Shown here: positions 57,527-64,000 of the stretch, in pieces | Numbering within the stretch: position 1 is the first letter of the stretch | Layout: every line of letters begins with the position of its first letter | From: Bdellovibrio bacteriovorus | GTDB taxonomy: Bacteria > Bdellovibrionota > Bdellovibrionia > Bdellovibrionales > Bdellovibrionaceae | Direction of reading: 5' to 3' | Assembly: GCF_025558485.1 (NCBI RefSeq) | Contig: NZ_CP102930.1 | Span: forward strand, 2,356,001 to 2,420,000 | Length of the DNA stretch: 64,000 bases | Notes under the pieces: model-generated | What the model was told of the DNA's origin: nothing | The model's database searches: none | What the model saw: the letters and a program-made list of their open reading frames with translations, nothing else | Translations under genes and position numbers: made by a program

Positions 57527-57799
57527 ATGGACTGGAAGATTTTTGCGAGCACCTTTATCACGATATTCTTGGCTGAAATGGGAGACAAGACCCAATTTGC
57601 CGCGTTGGCCGCCTCTTCGCAAACCAAGTCCACTATGACAGTAATGGTCGCCGTTGTCTTGGCCTTGGGTCTTGCTGGTGCGCTGGGAGTCATCTTCGGA
57701 AAGTTTCTGGGAACAATGCTAAGCCCCCAAATCATGAAATATGTCTCTGGGAGTTTATTTATTTTGGTTGGAATCTGGGTTTTGGCAGCAAAAGCCTAG
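57527..57799 (+). CDS. GDT1/UPF0016-family half-size membrane protein
   Basis: A 90-residue membrane protein with three helices. It carries one copy of the family motif ExGDKT (LAEMGDKTQFAALA). Eukaryotic and long bacterial homologues have two such motifs in one chain; single-motif forms pair as homo- or heterodimers. The family transports Mn2+ or Ca2+ with protons. AAGGACC lies before the ATG. The stop overlaps that of the convergent lipoprotein gene by four bases. Confidence 0.88.
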   Translation: MDWKIFASTFITIFLAEMGDKTQFAALAASSQTKSTMTVMVAVVLALGLAGALGVIFGKFLGTMLSPQIMKYVSGSLFILVGIWVLAAKA

Positions 57800-58326
57800 T
57801 AACCGCAATACTGGGCTCGGTCTGTGTCGAGCCCGCTAAATGACTTTGTAATTCTAAAGCGTGCTGTTTTTCCCACCAGTTCTGGTGAGTTCACATTATG
57901 TCTGAAATTCACTTCAAGATATTTTCTGCCGTCTTCTTCAACGATTTGCCCTGTACCCAGTCCCGACAAACTGATCGCACCCGTCGCGGAATCCAGCGAC
58001 ACTTTTGAATGCAACCTTTTATCAAACGTCACACCCTCCATATCAAACTCGCGATAGCGCACATCAAAGCTTAAATCCTGATGCAGATACAGTTCCTGCT
58101 GCGCCATCAAGACGGCAGAAGGATCTGTCCAAAGCTTGATGCCAGCGGCCTGCAAGCGAATGAACTCCAAATCGCCTTGAGCGCAGTTGCCTGTCGTCTG
58201 ATAGAACATGTCGTGGGGAATTGTTTTAAGCTCTTCTGCCGGGCCCAGATAAGTGCCGATGCCCCCGCAGGATGAAAGTGCAAAAACCAAAAAGCTTCCG
58301 GAAAGTACAGTGGTGATTTTGTGCAT
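57796..58326 (-). CDS. Putative lipoprotein, unknown function
   Basis: A 176-residue lipoprotein (lipobox VFALSSC). The mature part is beta-rich (LSFDVRYREFDMEGVTFDKR, KYLEVNFRHNVNS), with two more Cys (GNCAQGD and the terminal QYCGY) that could form a disulfide. I recognise no family. It is single-gene and convergent with the GDT1-like gene. Confidence 0.7.
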   Translation of the reverse strand: MHKITTVLSGSFLVFALSSCGGIGTYLGPAEELKTIPHDMFYQTTGNCAQGDLEFIRLQAAGIKLWTDPSAVLMAQQELYLHQDLSFDVRYREFDMEGVTFDKRLHSKVSLDSATGAISLSGLGTGQIVEEDGRKYLEVNFRHNVNSPELVGKTARFRITKSFSGLDTDRAQYCGY

Positions 58327-58407
58327 ACTTTGTTTATAAAATTCTTAAGGCTCGTCTGTCACACTCTTGAAACAAGAATAGTCCCAAGTCCTGTGGACAA
58401 AAAAGAA

Positions 58408-58434
58408 AAACCCCACAGGTGTGCTGTGGGGTTT
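58408..58434. terminator. Bidirectional terminator downstream of hppA
   Basis: An 11-bp stem AAACCCCACAG / CTGTGGGGTTT with a five-base loop. On the minus strand it is followed by TTTCTTTTTT. It ends the hppA transcript about 130 bases after its stop, with the 30-bp repeats in between. Confidence 0.8.
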
Positions 58435-58452
58435 GTTTTCTATTCAGAGATA

Positions 58453-58521
58453 AGTCCAGCTGCGCTTCCTCGGCAGAGCCGGAGTCCAGCTGCGCTTCCT
58501 CGGCAGAGCCGGAGTCCAGCT
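58453..58521. repeat. 30-bp tandem repeat, 2.3 copies
   Basis: The unit starts AGTCCAGCTGCGCTTCC and ends CGGCAGAGCCGG; two identical copies lie at 58453-58482 and 58483-58512 and a third begins (AGTCCAGCT) to 58521. It contains CCGGxxCxxGCC-like GC-rich palindromic parts. It lies in the 3' untranslated region of hppA. It is followed by a GGCGCC/GGCGCC hairpin at about 58525-58540. Confidence 0.9.
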
Positions 58522-58566
58522 TACGGCGCCTGATGGCGCCTTCAGCCTCCTCGGCCGGGGCCGATC

Positions 58567-60651
58567 TTACCCACCGATAGTAGCGATCAGCTGAGCGATC
58601 AACAAAGATACGACGGACATAACTTTGATAAGGATCGCAACGCCTGGACCGGAAGTGTCTTTGAACGGGTCGCCGACAGTGTCACCAACAACCGCTGCTT
58701 TGTGAGCATCGGAACCTTTTGGATGACCTGGAAGGCCGCCTTTTTCGATGAACTTCTTAGCGTTATCCCATGCACCACCCGCGTTCGCCATGAACAGGGA
58801 CATAGTTGCGCCCACTGCCAAACCACCAGCAAGAAGACCTGCCAAAGCCTGAGGCCCCAACAAGAAACCAACTGCCACTGGAGCAAGGATCGCGATCATA
58901 CCTGGCAGGATCATTTCGAACAATGCCGCTTGAGTGGCAATGTCCACGATCTTAGCTGGTTGTGGTTCCGCTTTACCTTCACGAAGACCTGGGATTTCTT
59001 TGAATTGACGAGCGATCTCTTGAACGATTTTCTGAGCCGCTTTACCAACCGCAGTCATTGTTGTCGCACCCACCAGGAATGGCAGGATAGAGCCCAACAA
59101 GATACCGATCAATACGCCGGAAGAAGTCAGATCCAAGGACATTTTAGCAAGACCCGCATTCTCACGAACGTGGTTTACTTCCATGTTGAACGCAGAGAAT
59201 AGCGCCACAACTGTCAGGATCGCAGAACCGATCGCGAAACCTTTACCGATAGCTGCAGTTGTATTACCAACAGCATCCAATTCGTCAGTGATCGCACGAA
59301 CTTCTTTGCCCAAACCGGACATTTCAGAAATACCACCCGCGTTGTCAGCGATTGGACCGTAAGCATCCACAGTCATTACAACTGCAGTACCTGCCAACAT
59401 ACCCACTGCCGCCATTGCGATACCGTACAGACCCAAAGCCTGATCAGCCACGTAAGCTGCGATAACAACGATCAACATCGGGATCGCTGTGGATTCCATA
59501 CCCACTGCCAAACCACGGATCACACCAGTACCCGCACCAGTCAAAGCTGCCTCAGCAACCAAACGGATTGGACGAGCCGCTGTGTAGTACTCTGTGATCA
59601 AACCGATCAAAGCACCACCGAACGCACCCGCAGCCAAAGCCACAGTCACGCCCTGATTGATACCGAACATCGGAAGGATGATGTACGCAGCCGCAGTCAA
59701 AAGAATTGGAGGGAAGATCAAAGCATTACGCAATACAGTTGCAGGCTTGCCGTTTTTAAACGCGCGCGCTGCAAAGATTACGATGATAGAGATCACCAGA
59801 CCCAAAGTGGACAACAAGATTGGCAAAGCAACACCGGCAATACGCACAGCTTCTGCATCGGCACCTGTCATCAAAGCAGACAAACCTTCTGCCGGGATTG
59901 TCAAAGCAATCGCCATAGCAGAAACGATCGCAGCAACCATGGACTCATAGATGTCTGCGCCCATGCCCGCAACGTCACCGACGTTATCACCAACGTTGTC
60001 GGCAATCACGCCAGGATTACGAGGGTCGTCTTCAGGGATGTTTTCTACAACTTTACCAGCGATGTCGGCACCCACGTCCGCCGCTTTAGTGTAGATACCA
60101 CCACCGATACGCGCAAATAGAGCGATACACCTGTCACTTTCTTTGAAAGTGGCTTCCATTTTAGGTTTTCCACACCCCATTTCCAGATCAAAAGACCAAC
60201 CGAAGCAAACATACAATGCACCAAGACCGATCAAACCCAGACCCGCAACGGAAAGACCCATTACAGCGCCGCCATCCAAAGCAACCAGCAAAGCCGCCGC
60301 TTTAGAACCGCCAGCTGCGGCTTGAGAGGTACGAACGTTGGCATAAGTTGCCGCCTTCATACCGAAGAAGCCCGCAAGCAAAGACAGGAAAGCACCCAGG
60401 ATGAAAGATCCTGCAGCGATTCCGCCCAAGGCGAACCAAAGAGCCAAGCCTACGACGATTGCGTAGACGAAAAGGACCTTGTACTCACGCACAAGGAACG
60501 CCATAGAACCTTCGCGCACGTAAGCCGCGATACGATTCATTGTCTCATTGCCCGCTGGTTGTGCCTTCACGCGAAGGTACAGAGCCAAAGCAACGATCAA
60601 ACCAACGACCCCTGCAATCGCAGGAGAGATCAGTAAAGATTCACTAAACAT
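58567..60651 (-). CDS. hppA: Membrane-bound ion-translocating pyrophosphatase
   Basis: A 694-residue integral membrane PPase with about 16 helices that couples pyrophosphate hydrolysis to ion pumping across the inner membrane. The PPi-binding site is in [18 protein letters not shown] then [18 protein letters not shown] and [11 protein letters not shown]. The signature [16 protein letters not shown] carries Ala where K+-independent enzymes have Lys, so it belongs to the K+-dependent group, which includes both H+ and Na+ pumps. It lies divergent from the second ECF gene. Downstream are tandem repeats and a strong terminator. Confidence 0.95.
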   Translation of the reverse strand: MFSESLLISPAIAGVVGLIVALALYLRVKAQPAGNETMNRIAAYVREGSMAFLVREYKVLFVYAIVVGLALWFALGGIAAGSFILGAFLSLLAGFFGMKAATYANVRTSQAAAGGSKAAALLVALDGGAVMGLSVAGLGLIGLGALYVCFGWSFDLEMGCGKPKMEATFKESDRCIALFARIGGGIYTKAADVGADIAGKVVENIPEDDPRNPGVIADNVGDNVGDVAGMGADIYESMVAAIVSAMAIALTIPAEGLSALMTGADAEAVRIAGVALPILLSTLGLVISIIVIFAARAFKNGKPATVLRNALIFPPILLTAAAYIILPMFGINQGVTVALAAGAFGGALIGLITEYYTAARPIRLVAEAALTGAGTGVIRGLAVGMESTAIPMLIVVIAAYVADQALGLYGIAMAAVGMLAGTAVVMTVDAYGPIADNAGGISEMSGLGKEVRAITDELDAVGNTTAAIGKGFAIGSAILTVVALFSAFNMEVNHVRENAGLAKMSLDLTSSGVLIGILLGSILPFLVGATTMTAVGKAAQKIVQEIARQFKEIPGLREGKAEPQPAKIVDIATQAALFEMILPGMIAILAPVAVGFLLGPQALAGLLAGGLAVGATMSLFMANAGGAWDNAKKFIEKGGLPGHPKGSDAHKAAVVGDTVGDPFKDTSGPGVAILIKVMSVVSLLIAQLIATIGG

Positions 60652-60798
60652 GTTGCACTCCGTTTATGATTTCTCGTTTTAATTACGAAGGCTTAGAGTT
60701 ACCTGAACTCATTACACCGAGTCAATCTAGGAGGGGCCCGTACTAAATGAATTCGCACCGCATCAGAGATTCTTTGCTCAACCATTAAGCAAACCCGA

Positions 60799-60815
60799 AA
60801 GGTACGCCGTACCTT
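60799..60815. promoter_or_regulatory. Palindrome 1 upstream of the second ECF gene
   Basis: AAGGTACGCCGTACCTT: 8-bp perfect arms around a single C (9 bp with flanking A/T). It is the exact reverse complement of palindrome 2, centre to centre 40 bp, about four helical turns. Looks like a dimer-binding operator. Confidence 0.7.
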
Positions 60816-60838
60816 TTAGTAATGCATTGCACTCCAAA

Positions 60839-60855
60839 AAGGTACGGCGTACCTT
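60839..60855. promoter_or_regulatory. Palindrome 2 overlapping the leader of the second ECF gene
   Basis: AAGGTACGGCGTACCTT, reverse complement of palindrome 1. Nine bases before ATG 60864. With palindrome 1 it makes a 19-bp perfect inverted repeat (60799-60817 with 60837-60855) and a 19-base loop, so a long mRNA stem directly upstream of the start codon is possible. Confidence 0.7.
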
Positions 60856-60863
60856 CATGGCAG

Positions 60864-61394
60864 ATGAATGAACTGAGTGACGAGGAACTATTAATTAAAC
60901 TTTCCGAGGGCGAACGCAAGGCCCTGGATATCCTCTATTTAAGACACTCCGGTCGCGTGCTGAATTATGCCTTAAAGCGCCGTCTGCCGCAGGAACGCGC
61001 CGAGGATCTGCTTCAGATCGTCTTCCTGCAGATTTATCGCAAAAAACACCTTTATGATCCCAAGCACTCGGCCCTGGCCTGGCTCTATGTCATCACGCGA
61101 AGTGAGCTAAAAGACTATAGAAATCGCGAAATTAAAGATTTCCTCGAATGGGAGGAATCCCTGTCACAAACCGCCGCCCCGACTCCTAATATAGATGACA
61201 GTCAAGAGGCCGCGGCCCTTTTAAAGGGCCTCAAGCCCCGGGAACAGGAAGTCATGAAACTCCGCTATCTGGACGAAATGGAGTATGATGAGATCGCGGC
61301 CTTGCTGAAGGAATCTGAAAGCAATGTTCGCCAGATTGTTTCACGCAGTCTGAAATTCCTGCGAGGACATAAAGTGAAAGGAGCATCAAAATGA
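60864..61394 (+). CDS. ECF-type RNA polymerase sigma factor
   Basis: A 176-residue sigma factor. Region 2: RVLNYALKRRLPQERAEDLLQIVFLQIYRKK in two segments, then AWLYVITRSELKDYRNRE. Region 4: LKPREQEVMKLRYLDEMEYDEIAALL and ESNVRQIVSRSLKFLRG, which ends the helix-turn-helix. I chose ATG 60864; ATG 60822 would place palindrome 2 inside the coding region. It overlaps the following membrane-protein gene by four bases (ATGA). That gene is a probable anti-sigma partner. Confidence 0.87.
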   Translation: MNELSDEELLIKLSEGERKALDILYLRHSGRVLNYALKRRLPQERAEDLLQIVFLQIYRKKHLYDPKHSALAWLYVITRSELKDYRNREIKDFLEWEESLSQTAAPTPNIDDSQEAAALLKGLKPREQEVMKLRYLDEMEYDEIAALLKESESNVRQIVSRSLKFLRGHKVKGASK

Positions 61395-61912
61395 CAGATC
61401 TAAAAAAAGACTTCCAGTCATTTGCGGAAGATAGCTCCCCGGCCGGGTCCTCTTTTGTTTTAAATAAAATCAATTCCACTTTAACGGAAGAACTGCCTTC
61501 TGCATGGAAAGTGGCCACGAAATTAGGCGCCGCCCATGCCGTGGGGACAGCCCTGACCCTGGCATCCTGTTCACAGTTTGGTGTGACTCTGTTCAACACC
61601 GGACACGATCTGATGCATTCCTTTATGAATATCAGCGAGACCTTCTGTCATTCTCTGTGTGGAGCCTACTATCTGGCAGCGACCTTCCTGCTGGCGCGAA
61701 TGATTCTAAATCGCGAAGAGTGGCTGGTGCTTTTGAAAAACCGCACGCTAAGCATTGCCAGTGTGGCGCTTGTTTCTTTGGGTGTTTTTTCCGCTGTCAG
61801 CCACGAGGTCACCTGGGAAAGTGCACTGCTGTGGTTCTTCGGAGCTGCGCTGGGGGCGGAACTGATGACGGTCCGTAAGCAGGCCTTGAAACGATTGTTT
61901 CTCAGTATTTAA
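61391..61912 (+). CDS. Membrane protein coupled to ECF sigma factor, candidate anti-sigma factor
   Basis: A 173-residue protein. The first 45 residues are soluble; then come about four membrane helices (roughly 46-66, 83-103, 120-137, 140-157). A Cys/His cluster is notable: SCSQFGV, GHDLMHSFMNI and TFCHSLCGAYY between the first helices. This could bind metal or sense redox state. No standard anti-sigma zinc motif (HxxxCxxC) is present, although CHSLC is close in spirit. Role inferred from ATGA coupling to the sigma gene. Confidence 0.65.
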   Translation: MTDLKKDFQSFAEDSSPAGSSFVLNKINSTLTEELPSAWKVATKLGAAHAVGTALTLASCSQFGVTLFNTGHDLMHSFMNISETFCHSLCGAYYLAATFLLARMILNREEWLVLLKNRTLSIASVALVSLGVFSAVSHEVTWESALLWFFGAALGAELMTVRKQALKRLFLSI

Positions 61913-61997
61913 TTCCCGTCTTGTCTCACACTGAGACAGTTGTCTTAAGAACCTGAAATTTCATGCAGCTTACAGTAAAAAAGCCGATAAGAACAGC

Positions 61998-64000
61998 ATG
62001 AGCAAAAGAACGTCATGGGTGCTCTGTTTGATCCTGTCCGCCTGTGCCTTTTGGAGCCAGTCAGGAAAGGCCGCACCTGCTAATCTTACTTATCAAGGGC
62101 GAATTCTTAAAACCGACGGAACTCCGTTGGAGCATGGCAATACCAGTTTTCTTTTTGAAATCACCAGCCCCAACGGCAACTGTGTGATCTATCGCGAACA
62201 GCGTGATGGAGTGAACATGGTAAACTCCAAAGGCATCTTCGATGTTCCCATCGGATCTGGCACGAAACTATTTCCCTCTGATCCCCTGTTCACCTTGCTG
62301 GATGCTTTTAACAACTCTATCGACCACAACTGCTATGGCGGCGCGCTCTATCCCGCAGGAACAGGTGACGGCCGTCTGCTGAAAGTTCAGTTCCACGATG
62401 GCTCTGGCTGGAAAGTGATTTCACCTGCCAACGAAATTCGTTCAGTTCCCTATGCTGCCTATGCCCTGTCCGCTGAAAAACTCGGATCGAAAGTGGCCAG
62501 TGACTTTCTGCTGAAAGCAGGCCTGCCGACCTGTGATGCCAATGAGTTTCTGATCTGGACAGGAAGTGCCTTTGACTGCGCTCCGGTCAGTGGCGCCTCA
62601 GGCGGAACCGTGACCCAAGTCATCTCCAACAGCACCCCATATCTGACTGTCACTAATGGAACCTCAACACCAGCATTCACATTAAACGTTGGCACAACAG
62701 CGGGTAGTGTTGCGGCAGGCAATGATGCCCGCTTCAGTGACTCCCGCGCACCGACAGGAGCAGCCTCCGGGGATTTGGGCGGTACGTATCCTGCTCCCAC
62801 TGTCACAAAGATTCAAGGGGCGGCTGTTTCTGCTTCCGCACCGACCTCGGGACAGATATTGATTTACAACTCCTCTCAGTACACCCCCACATCACTTAGC
62901 GGCGATGTCACTATTTCAGAAGCCGGAGTTGTGACCTTGAAAAACACCGGCACTGCGGGCACCCACGTGAAAGTCACAACCGATGCTCAAGGCCGGGTTC
63001 TTTCCGGGTCAACTCTGCTTGCCGCGGATATTCCGTCTTTGGATTGGGGCAAGATCACTTCAGGAAAACCCACAACACTTTCCGGATATGGAATCACCGA
63101 TGCTATTCTCAACACCGGTGATACGCCCAGCGTGCAAAGCGGCACTATCGCTGCCCGTCCATCCGCAGGCGTCAATGGCCGATTATATGTGGGTACAGAT
63201 GACAATTCTCTTTATCGGGATACAGGCAGTGCTTGGGTGAAAATCGGTGATGGCGCGGGTGCAAATGGCGTTACAGCAGTAACGGCTTCATCCCCATTAT
63301 CAGCTTCGGCAGGAACAACACCGAACATCACGATTGCCCAGGCTAATGCCACAACAAACGGATATTTAAGCTTCACTGACTGGAATAATTTTAACGCAAA
63401 ACTAAGCACAGCTTCCACGTTTGCTGGCGATATCAGTGGCATATCCAGCACAATTAGCGTGGATCGCATTAAAGGCAAGACCGTTTCTCCTGTCGCCTAC
63501 ACGGCAGGGCAGACATTGCGCTACGATGGTGGTAACTGGGTCAATGCTTTGCTGGGATTTGCGGATATCTCGGGCGCGGTCGCGACCTCACAACTTCCAG
63601 TGGTTCCGGTCAGCAAGGGCGGTACAGGTTTGACGTCAGGAACTTCTGGCGGACTGGTTTACTTTGACTCCGCCTCCACCATGGCTTCAACCGCAGCTGG
63701 AACCGCCCATCAGGTTCTAAGAGTTCCCGGAGCAGGTGGGGCACCATCATTCGGCGCCATGGATCTTGCACAATCGGCCGCAGTCACCGGCACGTTGAGT
63801 GTCAGCAACGGTGGAACAGGAACAAGTCTTTTGACCGCTAACCGTCTTCTAGCCAGCAACGGCTCCGGTTCTGCTATAACAGACTTTACTTGTGGAATGA
63901 ACCAACTGGTCACCTTTGACGGCAATGGCATCATGGGCTGTACTAACTTTTCCTCTTCGGGCCTCTTCGCCCACGGTGGAAATAGCTTTGGAACCCCGGC
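61998..64000 (+). CDS. Large surface/tail-fibre-like protein (partial, runs off window)
   Basis: At least 667 codons are open from ATG 61998 to the window end. The N-terminus has a signal peptide (TSWVLCLILSACAFWSQ). The early domain contains NLTYQGRILKTDGTPLEHGN and AYALSAEKLGSKVASDFLL, features of Bdellovibrio-type surface proteins. Then low-complexity Ser/Thr/Gly repeats appear, each with GGTGLTSG-, SKGGTG- or SNGGTGTS-type turns, typical of phage tail-fibre shafts. Such proteins often end in an S74 peptidase chaperone domain, which would lie outside the window. It is likely an adhesin for prey or surface binding. Confidence 0.75.
   Translation, partial: MSKRTSWVLCLILSACAFWSQSGKAAPANLTYQGRILKTDGTPLEHGNTSFLFEITSPNGNCVIYREQRDGVNMVNSKGIFDVPIGSGTKLFPSDPLFTLLDAFNNSIDHNCYGGALYPAGTGDGRLLKVQFHDGSGWKVISPANEIRSVPYAAYALSAEKLGSKVASDFLLKAGLPTCDANEFLIWTGSAFDCAPVSGASGGTVTQVISNSTPYLTVTNGTSTPAFTLNVGTTAGSVAAGNDARFSDSRAPTGAASGDLGGTYPAPTVTKIQGAAVSASAPTSGQILIYNSSQYTPTSLSGDVTISEAGVVTLKNTGTAGTHVKVTTDAQGRVLSGSTLLAADIPSLDWGKITSGKPTTLSGYGITDAILNTGDTPSVQSGTIAARPSAGVNGRLYVGTDDNSLYRDTGSAWVKIGDGAGANGVTAVTASSPLSASAGTTPNITIAQANATTNGYLSFTDWNNFNAKLSTASTFAGDISGISSTISVDRIKGKTVSPVAYTAGQTLRYDGGNWVNALLGFADISGAVATSQLPVVPVSKGGTGLTSGTSGGLVYFDSASTMASTAAGTAHQVLRVPGAGGAPSFGAMDLAQSAAVTGTLSVSNGGTGTSLLTANRLLASNGSGSAITDFTCGMNQLVTFDGNGIMGCTNFSSSGLFAHGGNSFGTP

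Noticed and set aside
58453..58521. CRISPR-like array
   Set aside because: The repeats are directly adjacent without spacers, only 2.3 copies, and no cas genes are present.
61922..61936. GTCTCA/TGAGAC short palindrome between the anti-sigma candidate and the surface protein gene
   Set aside because: Only six base pairs with no T-tract or second copy; not enough for a terminator or operator call.

Overview
The window is chromosomal DNA of a Bdellovibrio-type predatory bacterium (Bdellovibrionota). The 16S rRNA reads as Bdellovibrio. The gene content agrees: a TIGR02147-family regulator beside a secreted GGDWVGNGGN protein, many short-range OM proteins and lipoproteins, a von Willebrand-type lipoprotein, L,D-transpeptidases, and a large tail-fibre-like surface protein. 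Genes lie tightly packed on both strands, mostly in short operons with good Shine-Dalgarno sites. I see no prophage, insertion sequence, CRISPR array or plasmid gene.

Layout. 0-6 kb: nucleotide and cell-wall precursor genes (IMPDH/GMP-reductase-like, murI, lysA, an M14 peptidase, dapD). 6-11 kb: envelope transport (LolC/E-like permease, periplasmic binding protein, MlaE-MlaF-MlaD-like lipid transporter, YdcF-like protein, RidA). 11-16 kb: OM protein, L,D-transpeptidase, degenerate HD-GYP-like protein, chalcone-isomerase-like protein, FMN reductase, SMR pump. 16-18 kb: a truncated L,D-transpeptidase-like gene fused to a copy of the rRNA operon tail. 18-27 kb: OmpA-like porin, a Cnr-like trio (periplasmic Spy/CpxP-like sensor, ECF sigma factor, small membrane protein), pyroglutamyl peptidase, secreted hydrolases, FliG-like protein, lipoproteins. 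27-33 kb: an rRNA operon on the minus strand (16S, tRNA-Ile, 23S, 5S), with tRNA-Ala upstream of the 16S gene and outside its promoter. 33-42 kb: cupin, APH-like kinase, a broken rarA joined to a purB start, ArsR-rhodanese plus CcdA-thioredoxin, RND pump. 42-51 kb: secreted proteins, TIGR02147 regulator, a decayed hybrid kinase, tRNA-His, FecR-like protein and glycosyltransferase, mreB, class IV aminotransferase, a carbonic-anhydrase-like lipoprotein lacking its zinc motif. 51-64 kb: metG with two RNA methyltransferase genes, MFS, ExoD, GDT1-like protein, membrane pyrophosphatase, a second ECF sigma factor with a membrane partner, and the start of a long surface protein.

The most unusual theme is a set of gene-internal joins: an L,D-transpeptidase to the rRNA operon tail near 16.72 kb, purB to rarA near 36.1 kb, a kinase with a nonsense codon, a missing central part and a lost 3' end (44.85-45.9 kb), and a carbonic anhydrase without its HxxC segment near 51.4 kb. 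They suggest many small deletions in this lineage, or assembly collapses. The nonsense codon in the kinase favours real decay there. The second notable item is a 19-bp inverted repeat, each arm itself a palindrome, just before the start of the second ECF sigma gene. All family calls come from reading motifs by eye; no database search was run.
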